64,000 bases of DNA from Gnetum montanum (lineage: Eukaryota > Streptophyta > Gnetopsida > Gnetales > Gnetaceae): NCBI GenBank assembly GCA_015680685.1, contig MNCI01026966.1, forward strand, positions 554,182-618,181, read 5' to 3'. Below the pieces are notes generated by a model, which was not told where the DNA came from, ran no database searches, and was given only the letters and a program-made list of their open reading frames with translations. The position numbers and the translations under genes were made by a program. Below are positions 22,301 to 35,874 of the stretch, one piece after another; the stretch's first letter is position 1; every line of letters begins with the position of its first letter.

Positions 22301-23970
22301 TTAGGCTTCAAAGGTATTTCTCCTTGCATCAACAAAGTAGGTAGCAAAGGATTTACTACATGAGGTTGAGAGTATTACAAAGTATGAGAAGCATAGGTGG
22401 AAGAAGATTTAGCACATGGAATGGTAGGTTTATGATACTTTAAAGGATAATAATGATGATCAAAGACATGAGTGGTAGATTGGTTTAGAGATATAGGTTG
22501 TTAGACATAATGTCTATAAGGATTAATTTTTATATAGGCAAATTGCTATCTTAGTGATGGCATTCTCCATGACTATGAATTTTTCCACTTTTGGTAATAC
22601 TCCTAAGGTTGAGGTGAAGCCCTACTTGGATAATACTATTACTAGTGATAGGACTACCTATAGTTGCCTTGAGGATAAGGCAACCTCCTTGAGACGTACT
22701 TCTTGATAAACTTTCGATTTAATACATAGGACCCACAGTCCTACGAGTGTGAAATTATTTGGCAATAGCCTTTTGGATGTTTATACTAGCAAATTTCATA
22801 ACCATCATCATCTAATTTAGAGTCTTCAACCTCCTCCACTATAGCTACTTTCCCTTTGTGCTGGTAGTAGTCCTTTCCTACATCTCTTTTCTTTTTCTTT
22901 TTCTTTTTCTAGTTTTTCCTTCATAATGTTTGCTATTGTTTAGAAATTTTTATCAATAAATTCCTACATTTTAACAACCTTTGTTAAAATTTTAGTAACA
23001 AATTTTTAAATTGATAAGATTTTTCTCTACTCTACCTCCTCTAATGGTGCTCCTTCATCAAGTTCACAAAGATGTACCTTCTTCTTGCAAATTGAAGGAT
23101 TTATAGTATACTCCTTTGTAACTTTTCTCTTATTTAGTTTACCTTCTTCTACAACTTGATCAATTAGCCTTTGGATCTAATGGGCTCTCATCTTCGATAA
23201 TCTTCCTTGGGCATAAACCCCAAGTTTCTCTCTTGTCTTGTTGTGGAGTCCATCTATGATATGACATAGCTACTCTTTTAAAAAAATTCATGGCCTAGGT
23301 ATCTATGAAGAAGAGAATAGTCTTTATCCAAGGCTACATCAAGGGACTCAAGATTACCTTGTTTCCACTCTTAAAATTGCTTTCTCGAGTTTCACACCCT
23401 AGAGTATGTTTGATATTTGTCATTGAATAATTTCAACATCATAGCCTATTTCTTAATAGATTTCAATTCCAAGGAATAGTACCAACTTTTAGCTTCTTTT
23501 ATGAGTGTCTTTGAAAAAAGTTTTACCTTTTACCATTCATTTTCAATATTTTGCAAGGTTCAGGCATCATGGAAGGCTTATAATGATGTTGTGGGTATGC
23601 ATTGTAAACCTCCTTCAAAATTTGGAAAGTTGTTCATATCTAATCTTTTAATTTTTTTATCCCTTTAATGCCTAATGAGGATGTAAACTACCTCTCAAAT
23701 ATTTATCACACTTCTTATGGTAAGCAATGATTCATCATAATCATATTAGTTTTCATGGTCTCTATCATGATCATGTCTCCTTTAGTGTGTCTACTTCGCA
23801 TTCTCTTATGATGGTGCTTATCTCCTTATTCATGCCTACCTTCCCTTCTACCATTTCTATGATGGTTTCTTTTATCATCATCATCTAGTCTCATATCATC
23901 ATCCCTCCTACCTTGATCATGTTCATCCTCACCAAAGCTTAACAATGATGATGAGAATGAAGATGGAATG
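19360..23970 (-). pseudogene. Very old Athila-like gypsy fragment (gag to integrase)
   Basis: Minus-strand order follows the better preserved element at 37077-45884. The gag region lies at about 23970-22250, including an AT-rich remnant of the basic/zinc-finger part. The protease region is near 22020-21590 (DNCKGEFCIIMRRAWISII matches DNCKGDFLIIMGRAWLSTI of the younger copy). RT and RNase H cover 21150-19750, and the start of integrase lies at 19650-19360. Stops occur every few tens of codons. Integrase core, 3' end and both LTRs are missing. It is the most decayed of the three Athila-like copies here. Confidence 0.7.
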
Positions 23971-24099
23971 CTAGAAAAGTTATGTCAGTTTGTTCTTCTT
24001 CTTTAGTACCTTTTTCGTTCTCTTGGCTACCTACTCAAAGACCTTGGTCTTGAGGTTCCCCTTTGGTATAGGGACACCTCTTTTGATTCCCTTGTTCTC

Positions 24100-26160
24100 T
24101 TCCCTACATATGGTTTTTTCAAGTTTTGAACTATGTGGAGATGTCTTGGAAGTTAAGGAGACATCGTGTTCAAGAGCTAGGACTTCATAAGAAACAACTG
24201 GGACATGTAAGAGACGTCTCTGCTAAGAGCTAACTCTTTACATGAGACATCTCACATTAGATAGGAGACATCTTGGAATTATTGGAGACATCTCTCCAAA
24301 GTGCAAATTTCTCCAAAACTATTGGAGCATCCTAGGTGAGACATCTCTCACATAAAGAAGATGTCTTCCAAGTTGAAGATATGTCTCTTATGAAAGATGT
24401 GTTTAACAATGAGATGTCTTGGAATAGTCAAAGATGAATTGTACGGTAGGAAAAATTTTGAAATTATTTATTCCAATTTAAGAAATAGTGAAGAAAAGAT
24501 GGAAAAGGATAGAAAAATATGGGATCTTCAATTTAATCTTGAGAAATATTTTGTAGGCTTTTTGTCTTATTATGTCAATAAATATGGATTTTATTTTATT
24601 CTTGTATCAAAATATGTGAATGGAGAGGTGAGATATCATGAAAGTTTGTGTGTTTAGCTTGAACAAGAGTGCGACAGAGCACATTCAACAAGTGCATATG
24701 TAATTGCAACTCCAAGGTCAATTATGTGATGTATTGGCTTGTGTGTTCTTGATCTTGCTTGTGGTTGAGATCTTAGTCCTAAATTGTGGAGTAGGTTCAC
24801 TCCATAAATAAATCACCTTCAATGCACTAAATCCATATATTATGTAAAGATAATTTTATTAGCTAGAAAATAAGAAAACTAGCTATCTTCAATTAAATTA
24901 TTATAAGATTACAACAAGATTCACATAACCCACAAGCATCCAAAAACCTATCACACTCAAATGATATTACAGAGCATGAGGCTCTACAACCACACAATGG
25001 TTGTCCTCAATGCAAGGCACAACCAATAGAAATCTCTCCCACAATCCAAGACTGAGATCTCAACTCACAAGTAAGATACAAGAGAATAGAACACATAGAT
25101 CAACAAACCACAAGCTAATCTTGGAGCTGAAATCACCAATTGCACTCACCTAATGTACTAACCCACTTTCTCTTGCCCAACTCTCCACTCTCAAGAGTAT
25201 TTTCTCTCACTCTTGCTGCATACAAGCTCTATCCTTGCATACCAAAATTATTCCTTTCTCATAGATGAATGCATACATAATCATTGAGATCCAAAACCAT
25301 AGGAAGCTTTCTATTTTCCTTCCTATACATTTTCCAAAAGGATCTAGAGTCTTTCAAATGTTTCCTAATTGAAACACCATGTTAGAGCCTTTTTTTCCTT
25401 GTAGACATAAACATCTCTGATGAAAGGCCTGCTCTTAGAAGAGACATCTACTATTTTTGGTAGACATCTACTTTGGACTTTGGATGTCTACACTTCAAGA
25501 AAGACATCTCTGGGGAGATGTCTATCTTTCTGTGAAGATGTCTATCCTGTAGGTGCCAAAAACAAAAATGCTATTTTTGATGCTAGATGCCTCCCAACAA
25601 GTTCTCATAGATCCTAGAACCTCCTAAACTCATCAAATAAGCCAAAAGGACCTCCAAACATGCCAAAACATCCAAGAATCTTCATCATAAAAATTCAACC
25701 CAAGAAGACACAAAAAAATAGAACACACTCATCCAAATTTTCTCTAAGTGTGAAACCTACAAAAAAAACTTGTAGGACAAGAACAAGGGAAACAGAAGAG
25801 GTGTTTCTACCCCAAGTTATGGGAGAGATTCTCCATTGGTTATGTCTTGCATTAAGAATACTCATTATGTGATTATAAAGCCTCATTCTCTGTAGCATTG
25901 TTCGAGCGTTGAGAGTGTTTTGGATGTTTTATGGGTTGTGGAAACCTATTGTAATCTTCTATGCATTAATTGAAGATATCTAGTTTTCTTTTTTTATAGA
26001 ATATGATTCATCTTTTCATAATATCTAGATTTAATAGGATTGAAGGTGATTTTCCATTAGAGTAAATCTACTCCATCCTTATTATGAATGATTTACGTCA
26101 TCTCTACTGAGGGGTGGAGGACTTTGTTGTTGAGGCCTCTAAATGGGTAATCAATATCCT
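24100..26160. repeat. LTR fragments of a copia-like family in both orientations
   Basis: Three pieces of related LTR sequence. A plus-strand piece (about 24100-24795) and a minus-strand piece (about 25600-24796) share AGACATCTC-rich U3 sequence; a plus-strand piece at about 25600-26160 matches the minus-strand one. The last two form an inverted repeat: GGGAGAGATTTCTATTGGTT read on the minus strand near 25040 matches GGGAGAGATTCTCCATTGGT at 25820, and similarity continues about 250 bp toward 24796 and 26090. The AGACATC motif resembles that in the copia LTR at 26302, suggesting a related family. Confidence 0.6.
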
Positions 26161-26301
26161 CCTTTCTTTATTGTAATGTTCACTAAATAGAAAGTATTTT
26201 TCACTTGAAAGCCTCAGAACAAGCTTTCATGAACCTATCTTTGCGAAGATGGACCTCTATAGGTTGGCACTACTTAGAGATTTCATTAGCTATTTTGTAG
26301 T

Positions 26302-27555
26302 TGGAGCTGCTATGCGCCTTTTATTGTGTTTTGATGTGTGTCAAAATGTTAAGCAAAATGGAGTCAAAAGTTGTTTTCCTGGTTGTATAGTTATTGTGTT
26401 TTTAGGACTATGTACGATGACCTAAAGAGGACAAGCAAAAAAATGTTTAGAGCTCAAAAGAGAAGGTCATCCACATGGTCTTGAAACAATCATGCAAGAG
26501 TTCCAAAGAACATGAACAAGGACCTAATATTGTACAAGCAAATTTGGCATCATTAAAGCGTGCTGAAGATCAAGGCTATGGACAAGGAATGATGAATTCA
26601 AAGGATGAAGAAAGTAAACAAAGATGGCATTAAGAAACATAAGACATCTTGGTAGAATTGAAGTGAACTTAGATAAAGACATAGCAAGACATCTTTCTCA
26701 AAAAAAGATATCTTTCACAAGGAAAAGACATCTTTATAGAATGCAAACCAAGTTTAGAAAAATGTCTTTCATAAATCAAAGACATCTTCCAGAATGGAGA
26801 CTTCAGAAAGACATCTTTCAGAAAATAAAGATATCTTCCTAGAATTGAAGACAAATTCAAAGAGATGTTTTAGGCATGAGAAAGACATCTCCCATAACCA
26901 TTAGTGACCATTGTCTAGCCATTTCACAAGTTCCAAAAAGGATATAGAAGCTTGACAACTATAAGAAGACTTGATGTGTATTGGGAAAAGTGCAAGCCTT
27001 GTTGTATTCATTGTACAATCATTTGTAATCATTGAATTCTCTGTTGCTCCTCATTGTATTATCATTTTAACATTATAAAGTGTGTCGTACCTAATAATAC
27101 AAGGATCAATAAACTAAGTTTTAATTATCCCTTGTAATTCTTCTTCTTGTTGCCCTGTAGGGTTGATGTGCTTGAGATTGTCGAGATCCTATGAGATTGA
27201 GTTGTTGGTGCTACAATACAACACTCTAATATAAAGCTCATGATTGTAAAGGTTGTGGAATCCTTGAAACCACATTTTCAAACCTAATAGGACCTTATGG
27301 GGTTGAGTTATTGGTGTTGCAGTACAACACTCCAGAGCGGTGCTTAAAGACTATACAGGGTGTGGACCCATCAATCACATTTTGAGAGCAACAAAGTCTA
27401 GAGGTGTGCTTGTGATCTACCCTCCAAGTGTGGACTACCCAAGTTGTGGAACCATGTCAAATTTGGTGTGTGTGCTTTGTTTGTTTAAGTTTTAATTTGG
27501 GGAACTTATTCATCCCCCCACCTCCCCTCTTGGCTTCTAAGTTCAATGATCTTCA
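26302..27555 (+). repeat. 5' LTR of copia element
   Basis: Aligns with 30817-32083. The U3 part (26640-26895) carries about ten AGACATCTTTC-type motifs at roughly 20-25 bp spacing, on both strands. It ends ATGATCTTCA two bases before the primer binding site. The LTR start is uncertain between 26302 and 26327. Confidence 0.8.
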
Positions 27556-27557
27556 AG

Positions 27558-27570
27558 TGGTATCAGAGCC
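27558..27570 (+). other. Copia primer binding site (initiator tRNA-Met type)
   Basis: TGGTATCAGAGCC is the standard plant copia site complementary to the 3' end of initiator methionine tRNA. Confidence 0.9.
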
Positions 27571-27610
27571 TAGGACTCTTCTCTATCATCATCAACTTCA
27601 AGAGTGAACA

Positions 27611-29292
27611 ATGGAGTGGACATCTTACACAAAGCCACCCATGTTTGACAAATTAAACTTTACCTATTGGTAAGCTAGATTGCAAGGGTTCTTTAAATCC
27701 ATGGAGTTTGAAGTATGTGAGTCAATTCTGGAAGGCTACACTCCACCTGTTGATGGCACCACAACATCATCAAGCCTTGCAACAAATGGTCTCAAGAGGA
27801 AAAGGATAAGTTCATGTTTGATTTAAAAGCAAAAAAATTATTTATATTGTGCTTTGAATAAATTTGAATTTAATAGGGTAGATGTAAAATAGCTAAAGAA
27901 ATTTAACAAACTTTAGAAGCTACTTATGAAGGAACCTCTATTGTTAAGTAATTGAAATTGTTAGTTTTACAAGGTGAATACAATAAACTCAAAATGAGAG
28001 AAGGTGAGAAAATCAAGGATTATTTCTCTAGAGCTAATGATCTTGTTGTAGTGATCAGAGAAATAGGAAAGGATCTTCCTAAAAGCAATGTCATTGCCAA
28101 ATTGATTAGAACTTTGCAACCGGAGTTCAGACCTAAGGTCAAAGCCATGGAGGAAATCAAATATTTCTTAACTCTGAAATTTGAGGAACTTCAAAATGCT
28201 CTTATCACCTATGAAATGAGTCTCATAAGTGAAGGAGCAATTCAAGAAAGACCTATTGCTCTAAAGATTACCTCTAAGGAGAAGGAGGTCAACAAGCATG
28301 ATGAGGGTAATGAAGATGAGATTGCTTTTGTCTCAAGGAGACTATAATGATTGCTTACAAGAAGAAACAAAGGCACATCTTACTAATAGCAAAGACCTAA
28401 TTTCTTCAAAGGTAAAGAAAGAGATAGAAATGTTTTAAATTCTTGTAATCTATATTTTTCTTCTATAGAATGTTGGATTTGTGAAGGAAGAGGCCATATG
28501 GCCTTCGAATGTCCTAGCGATCCAAGTGATAGTAAGGCACAACCAAGGAATAGATCCAATGATGAGGAACCAAAAAAGACCAACTTTTATACAAGTTGGG
28601 ATGATGGTGAGTAAAGTGAAAAAGAAGAATGCAATTCTTCCAAAGATTCACATCTCATATGCATGGTGCTTACTGATGAAAATTCCTCACATGTGGCTAA
28701 ATAAGATGGTAAGTGTGACAAGAGATATAGTGAATTTAAAGAAGAAATTTTTCTTTTACATCACTTAATTAGGAAGGAAAATAAATTAGTATTTTTTAAG
28801 TTAAATTCTATTCATGCTTAAATGAAGAAAGAAATCTCATATATAAAAGCTGAGATTTAACAACTAACCTCTTTGAATAAGGATTGCAGCAAGATTCAAG
28901 AAGAAGATACTTCTAAAAATCAACCAAAAAAATTAGAGGAAGCAACACATGAAAATATAAGCTCAAGCATAGTAAGTTTTGTTAATTTTGATCATAAGGA
29001 TAATATTTTATTTGTGTGTAAAAATTGTGGTGGTAAGCAAGCTCTTAGCTATGATGATCAAAGTAGGATTAATACTTGCTCTTTTTTAAAAGGCTTTGGT
29101 AAGGAAATTGTGCAGGTACCAATAAGTGAGAATGAAGGGAAGTGGATTCTTGAAAATAATGCAAAAAGTGATCAAGAGTTCTATCACAAGGAACATGAAC
29201 AAATAGTGACATCACATACACAATCTAATGAAAGAGAACCTAAGGATGAGGAGGTACTTCATGATAAGGGACCTCATCTTAAACTCCATTAA
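27611..29292 (+). pseudogene. copia-type Gag with zinc knuckle and unusual C-terminal part
   Basis: Starts at ATG 27611 with the typical copia gag opening (KPPMFDKLNFTYW), followed by a frame change before 27952. The gag core at 27952-28347 includes FRPKVKAMEEIK and ELQNALITYEM. After two stops the same frame gives a zinc knuckle CWICEGRGHMAFEC (28471-28512, C-X2-C-X4-H-X4-C intact). It then runs through several stops to 29292 with a Lys/Glu-rich, probably coiled-coil stretch and a Cys pair (CKNCGG, near 29020). No protease follows. The long tail is unlike the protease-integrase order of a complete copia polyprotein. Confidence 0.75.
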
Positions 29293-30816
29293 TCTTCTCA
29301 ATTTATCAGCAAGCAAGGTAAGTCAAGTTAAGTCAAGATAAGTCTTTATCTCTTTGTTTGCTAGTTAATAGGATAGTATATGAGTAGTCCAAAATTATCT
29401 ATGATCAAATATGGTGGAATAAGTGCCTAGAGCATATCTTATGTTCATAATATTGACATAATTGATTTTGTGAGGATTTATAATAACACTTGCAATAATT
29501 TCCTTTGGATCTTTATCTTATAACAATTCTAGTTTGATTTCTTGTCTTATATTCAATCTTTCTTAATCTAAACTTCTTGCAATGATCTAATCTTAAGCTC
29601 ATGTCCTTTGAAATATTTTTACTTTTTATGAAATAAGATAGATCCTTGAAAATTTTGTTAATATTACAATTTGGAAATATTTGTCTCAACGTTAGATCTA
29701 AATAAGTGTACTTTAGTTGAAATACTTTGATGATTTAGAGGCCCAAGAAATCCTGCACATGTGTAGGGGAAGCTTGCTCCTCATTATTCATCTTCATCTT
29801 GGAAAACACCAATGTAGGGGGAGTCTTTTAAGACTTGAGCCAAGAAACATTGAAATGGTATTCCAATATGAGCAAGGAAAGGTCTTCAATAGGTATTTTA
29901 CACTTACTAGGATGAAAAATTCTTGAATGATTGTGTTTGTTGCATATGAGAACATCAAGAGATATTTTACACCTAACTAGATATATGACTTTGTGCCTAG
30001 TTCTCTTTCAACATAAGTTATTTTTGATAAATGATTGTGTTTGGTGTATTGCCTTATACAAAGCAAAATATGCATGTTTCTCTCATGGCTTTTATATTCT
30101 ATTGATTATTTATTTTGATTAAATCTAGAAATTCATGATGCCATCATTCCTATTAGATTAATTTTTTATGATTTATCTTTGATCTTTAGCATCAATTTGT
30201 GTAGTTGGTCCTTCTTTTTTTTTAACTAACAACACACCTATTCGATATTCAATTACAAGCTGAAGCAATAAGTGCCTATTTCTCTTATTTGATATTAAGA
30301 ATATGACTATGATCATTCCTTCTTTGGCAAAGTATCTACAGTTTTAATTGACTCACCCATTGAATAGTTGGAGAATATTAGAACATTAAAAGCACCATGT
30401 ACTACTAATGACTTCTTGATTTAGAGATAAGTTACTTGATCTTCAAAGTTTACACTTCACTTCATGCTTAAGGTTTGAATATCACTTTGAAGGCTTGGAT
30501 TAGTTCTTGACATATTAAGGGGCACCTCTTCATGGATCTTAGTGCTGAAAAATCTATACTCCTTAAATTGATTCTCTTACTTCACTATATGGTTATGTCT
30601 TGATGTTTGATTCTGAATATTATCTAAAACTTATTGATCTATTGATGTTTGATTTTGAATATTATCTAAAACTTATTGATCTATTTTTTTTTTAATCAAG
30701 GTTGTGTCCTTTATCCTTTTTGTTGTTGTTCAAAAAGGGGAAGAAGTATGGTTATATTTGTATGATCACTAATCCATTTTCTTAAGTTTTAAGCATCACC
30801 AAAAAGTGGAAGATTA
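29293..30816 (+). other. Copia element 3' non-coding region
   Basis: AT-rich, with no pol motifs in any frame I could read. A 41-bp tandem duplication lies at 30601-30682 (GATGTTTGATT start). A purine-rich AAAAAGTGGAAGATTA at 30801-30816, just before the 3' LTR, is the likely polypurine tract. Confidence 0.6.
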
Positions 30817-32083
30817 TGGACCTTCTAGTATGTTTTGGTGTGTGTCGAAACATTAAGTAAAATGAATTCAAAAGTTTTTTTCATGGTTGTATGGTTATTG
30901 TGTTTTTAGGACTATGTACAATGAGCTAAAGAGGACAAGGAATGAAATTTTTAAAGCTTAAATGAGGAGCTCATCCACATGGTCTTCAAAATATGATGCA
31001 ATAATTCCAAAGAATGTGAACAATGACCTAATATTGTACAAGTAAAATTGGCATCATTAAAGCATGTTGAAGATCAAGGCTATGGAAAAGGAACAATGAA
31101 TTCAAAAGATGAAAAATTAAACAAAGACATCTTCAAGAAATAGAAGATGTCTTGGCAAAACTGGAGTGAACTCAGGCAAAGATTTCTTTAGAAATAGCAA
31201 GACATCTTTCTCAGACAAAGATGTCTTTCACGAGGAAAATACGTCTTTACAAAATGTAGACCAAGTTCAAAAAGACGTCTTCCATAATACAAAGATATCT
31301 TCTAGAATGGATAATGCAAAAAGATGTCTTTTAGAAAATAAAGATGTCTTCCCAGAATTAAAGGCAAATTTAGAGAGATGTCTCAGACATGAGAAAGACA
31401 TCTCCCATGACTATTAGTGACCATTGCCTAGATATTGCACAAGTTCTAAGAAAGATTTAGAAACTTGGCAACTATAAGAAGACTTAATGTGCATTGGAAA
31501 AATTGCAAGCCTTTTTGTATTCATTGTACAATCATTTGTAATCATTGAATTCTCTATTGCTCCTCATTGTATTATCATTTTGGCATTGTAAAATGTGTTG
31601 TACTTAACTTTACAAGGATCAACAAACTAAGTTGTAATTATCCCTTGTAATTCTTCTTCTTGTTGCCCTGCAAGGTTGATGTTCTTAAGCTTGTTGGGAT
31701 TCTATGGGATTGTGTTGTTGGTTCTGCAGTACAACACTTCGGTGTGAAGCTCAAGATTGTAAAGGTTGTGGAAGCCTTAAAACCATATTTCTAAGCCTGA
31801 TGGGACCTTGCAAGGTTGTGTGATTGGTGTTGTGATACAACACTCTAGAGTGGGGCTTAAAGACTATACAAGGTGTGGACCCTTTAACCACATTTTGAGA
31901 GCAACAAAGTCCAGAGGTGTGGTTGCGATCTACCCTCTAAGTGTGGAATACCCAAGTTGGGGAACCATGTTAAATTTGGTGTGTGTGCTTTGTTTTTTTA
32001 AGTTTTAATTTGGGGAACTTATTCATCCCCGCCTATGCCCCCTCCCCCACTCCCTCCCCCTTTTCTAAGTTTAATGATCCTCA
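30817..32083 (+). repeat. 3' LTR of copia element
   Basis: Matches the 5' LTR with many substitutions and ends ATGATCCTCA at 32083. The AGACATC motif array is at 31130-31405. Confidence 0.8.
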
Positions 32084-35070
32084 GCTACTACTTTAAGCCT
32101 TTGTTTCATCAATGCTACCATGAGCATTGATGGCACTACTAAATCAAGTTATAATACTATGTTGTCCTCTAAATCTCTTCATTGTAGTCATTCATCTTAG
32201 TGGAGAATAAAGATAAAATTAGGATAATATAAATCCAAATGTTAGTATATAACTTTTATCTATTACAGCACCTCATTTCAGTTCTTTATGGTTCTATCAC
32301 ATGCTCATTTATAACCATTTTTAGGTGGGAAATCTACCCTATGAGAAGAAAATATCTTTTAATTTATAAGTATGACCTAAAATATAACATTATTATTTTT
32401 TAGATAATGAGTCATGTTAAGCTCTAACCATGATCTTTGAATAATCCTAGCTATCTAAAACACTAGCACCAAGTCACCAAGAATGGTGCTAATGATGAGT
32501 AATAGAGTAGTTGTATGCCCAACCATATAAATCACAAGTGTTTGTGTGTAATCCAATCAAATTCTATGAACTTAGAACTAGTTATCTGTCTTAGATAGCC
32601 AAAGGTTAAGATGTTGATCATTGTCTTCCTAATCATACTTGTATGGCTCAAGTTGTATGGTTAAGTATGACTAAGGCATATAATTGTATTTGATTATTAT
32701 TAAAATATTTAAATTATTAATTTATTAATTTATTTAATCTAAGTGTAGAAGGTAAATCTAAACTAGCTTATGCATAAAGTATTTGTTCCTAATTTACAGT
32801 ACATATTATAAACATGTACAAACACTACTAAATTATCAAGTATTCTACTGCTAGGTGTACCAAGTAATTCACTACTTGGATTACCAAGCATTAATAAATC
32901 CATACTTGAAATTGATTGTACTCATGCAAATTAACTAAGTGTGATAGAATAAAATATTTAGCTACTTGCATGAAAAGTAATTAAATAATTAAGGTAAATT
33001 GCAAGGAACTAAATTAAAATACTAATCCAAGTGTTGTAATGAATAGAAAATATCTTATTTTGTTGTCATCATGTAAATATAGCTAAGTACATCATGTACT
33101 TAATTAAAATTCTACAAAATTCATTCAATCCACACTGAGGCACTCAAAGGAAAAATTCTAACTTTTGCAGAATCAAACTAAAAGAGTATAGCTACTAGAA
33201 TAACTGAACAATGCTATAAATGTGGTGAGTGCATGCATTTAGATAGGAAAATATAGATACTACATTAAAACTGATGCATTGATGCATCTTAGGCCACATC
33301 GACATATGCATCGACACGACTGATAGATTTATTGTTTATCACTTAGGCTAGGAGGTAGGGGCAATTGTGTTGCAGCCCAAAAGAATGACTATAAGTACAC
33401 CACAAGATATATAGTCAACAACATACATTAGAAGAATTATAGAAAAATATAATGATGCCTCAAGTATGAATTAAATTGTTGACCTCTTTATCTAACAAGA
33501 TAATGAGCTAACTACTCAAGTCATCAATCACTAACTTTAGGATAGAAAAAGGATCAAGTTGTCCCCTTGTTTAGAAGCATCCTTATGGGTTTTCACTTCT
33601 TACAAAAGTGTTTTTTTTATAAAAAGAAGAATACTCTCCCTAAAGAAAACTAAAAGTAACAATTAGAAATAAGAAATAGCTATAAGAAAAGTTGATAACC
33701 AGTTGATAGCTTTCCCAACTTAAGTCCACAAGACAAGGAGGAGTTAATATTGTAGAAAATGAATTAATTGTTTACCCTTTACTAGAAGCTTTCTTACTTA
33801 AAGATGTAACTGAAAAGAAACATCTTTGAGAATTTGATATGTAACTCCAAAAGAGAAATCATAGTTATATTCTTGTTACTGGGAAATAATTATATAATAA
33901 AGCTTTCAAATAAAATATAGTACAAGGGACCAAAAACACTAAACTTCCCAAGTGCCAAGTTGTCCAAAAATATTAAACTTCTTTATAGAACTAATATTAT
34001 ACAATGTAATCATTTTAGTAGCAATACCACCATCTATATTCAAAAATCTATAATACAAAGTCTTCTAACATTTTTTTGAAAATGCTTTATCTTTAATTAT
34101 CATAATATATTGTGCTATCTTATCCTTTACTCATGCTACTTTTACTTTTTTTTATTTTTTATCTTTTTTTTAAGTACTTTTTTTCATAAGATCTTCATTT
34201 ACCTAAATTTATTATCCTTTCAAGTTACTAAGATTGTTTCAAACTTTTTCTTGAATAATTGGATATTAAATTCCATGATATTATGATATGGTTTAATGCA
34301 TTTTAATCTTGTGTGATAAGCTTCTATGAATAGATCAAGATTGAAAGGTGCATGGTATCTTTTATAATATCATGTACAACTTAAACTAAATTTTCCCTTG
34401 AACTTTTAAAAACATGAGCAAATCGAAGATTTAAAGCTCTTTTTTTATTTCTTTTTTCTTTTTTCTTTCTTCTTGTTCTTTCACCAAGTCACATGAAGCT
34501 TCAATACATTATGAACTTTCTTCAATAATTTTTACCTACCCAAAAATCATATCACATGTAATTTCTTGCTTTCTTAGAGTTCAAATTTTTACCCATTATT
34601 TTTCTCAGTAACACAATTTATTATTAATTTTTGGTATATCATCATAGCTTATATTTTATGAAACATAACCGTTTGATTTGCAACTATGATATTTATGATA
34701 TAAATGATATTTTCAAAGTCATTGTTAAGAAGATCCATTACTATTATCTACTTTTTCATTAAAAACTATTACTTTTCTAGTACTTCTTTCCATTCATATA
34801 TCTAGTTAGAGATCATTTTCTAATTTTGAATAGAAGTTTATTATCTATTTTCTATAGCTTTTTGCCTCTCACTTAGTTGCATATTCATTTCATGAACATC
34901 AAATTATTTTACTATCTTTCCAACTAATAATTATAGTTTTCATATGGTTAAGTGTAATTGATGCATGTAATTCACTATATTATTTAACTCAAATTATCAA
35001 TAAAATTAAAAATAATAAATAATATAATGATTAACAAATGTGAATGAAATGTAACATGCTAATTAAACAT
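32084..35070. other. AT-rich stretch with no recognised gene
   Basis: No convincing ORF, primer site or LTR pair. Homopolymer-rich T runs occur around 34140-34180 and 34440-34480. A line near 32460-32560 (caccaagaatggtgctaatg, followed by text resembling Athila-like U5) may be a remnant of that family. Confidence 0.45.
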
Positions 35071-35072
35071 AC

Positions 35073-35290
35073 ATGATCATCATCATCATTATTCTAGCCT
35101 TGTCTCAACAAAATGGAATCAACTACATGAGTTTTGTTTCATCATTTGCCTCTATGAAAAGATATATTTTTATTTATTTGCAATTTCTTCAAATCATCTT
35201 TAATTATTTTTTACCATGTACTAGTACCCACAATTATTTTTTACCATGTCCTCATATCCACTTTCCATAACATCTTGATGTTAATGTTGC
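35073..35290 (-). repeat. LINE 3' end, short copy
   Basis: On the minus strand it ends in a (GAT)n tail (35075-35090). Over about 170 bp it matches the 3' end of the longer LINE fragment at 35875, including the stretch around CATGTAGTTGA. Confidence 0.65.
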
Positions 35291-35874
35291 ATGTCATTTT
35301 TAGAGGATGCACTAACAAGGCCTTATTCATTTTCCATAACTAGGCCCTAGGACTGCTACACATCACATCAAGGAAATATCTTGACATTGCAAAATCTAAG
35401 AGAACTCATCCAAAATATTTGACATAGTTTTACAATTAGCTAGCAACCCAATTATAACCCTTCTTTCTCATCTAATCTTAGGACTAGTATTGGCATGCTA
35501 ACTAAGAATACAAAATGAATAAACCCTAGATGTGCTAAGTAACCATTGTGTCAACCTACTAATAAACTTCTAGATGGCACACATTAACTACTAGGAAAAC
35601 CAAGTTAAGTCTTTAAGCGATCAAAGTCTTGATATATTCAATATGCAATATTAATGGTAAACATAACAATTCATCTAAAATGCTTAAATAAGTAAATTAC
35701 CAAGCTCAAAATGCTATAATATGTTTAGAAATCAATCTCAATCTTATTTTTGAAACATCCTTACATTCAAGAACATGAATAAGAATTTGCTAATTGAAAT
35801 AAATACATTCTAAATTGAGAATTATTAGCAAATGTTAAAAAAATTAAAATTTTGATATCTATATAATTAATAAT

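Larger units (their letters stand above)
26302..32083 (+). mobile_element. Ty1/copia LTR retrotransposon, gag only
   Basis: Two direct repeats of about 1.26 kb (26302-27555 and 30817-32083) flank an internal region of 3.26 kb. The internal region opens with the copia primer binding site TGGTATCAGAGCC and a gag frame with zinc knuckle. No protease, integrase, RT or RNase H can be found, so this is a non-autonomous derivative. The outer ends are approximate to within about 15-30 bases because the first bases of the two LTRs differ, and no clear target duplication was found. Confidence 0.8.
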
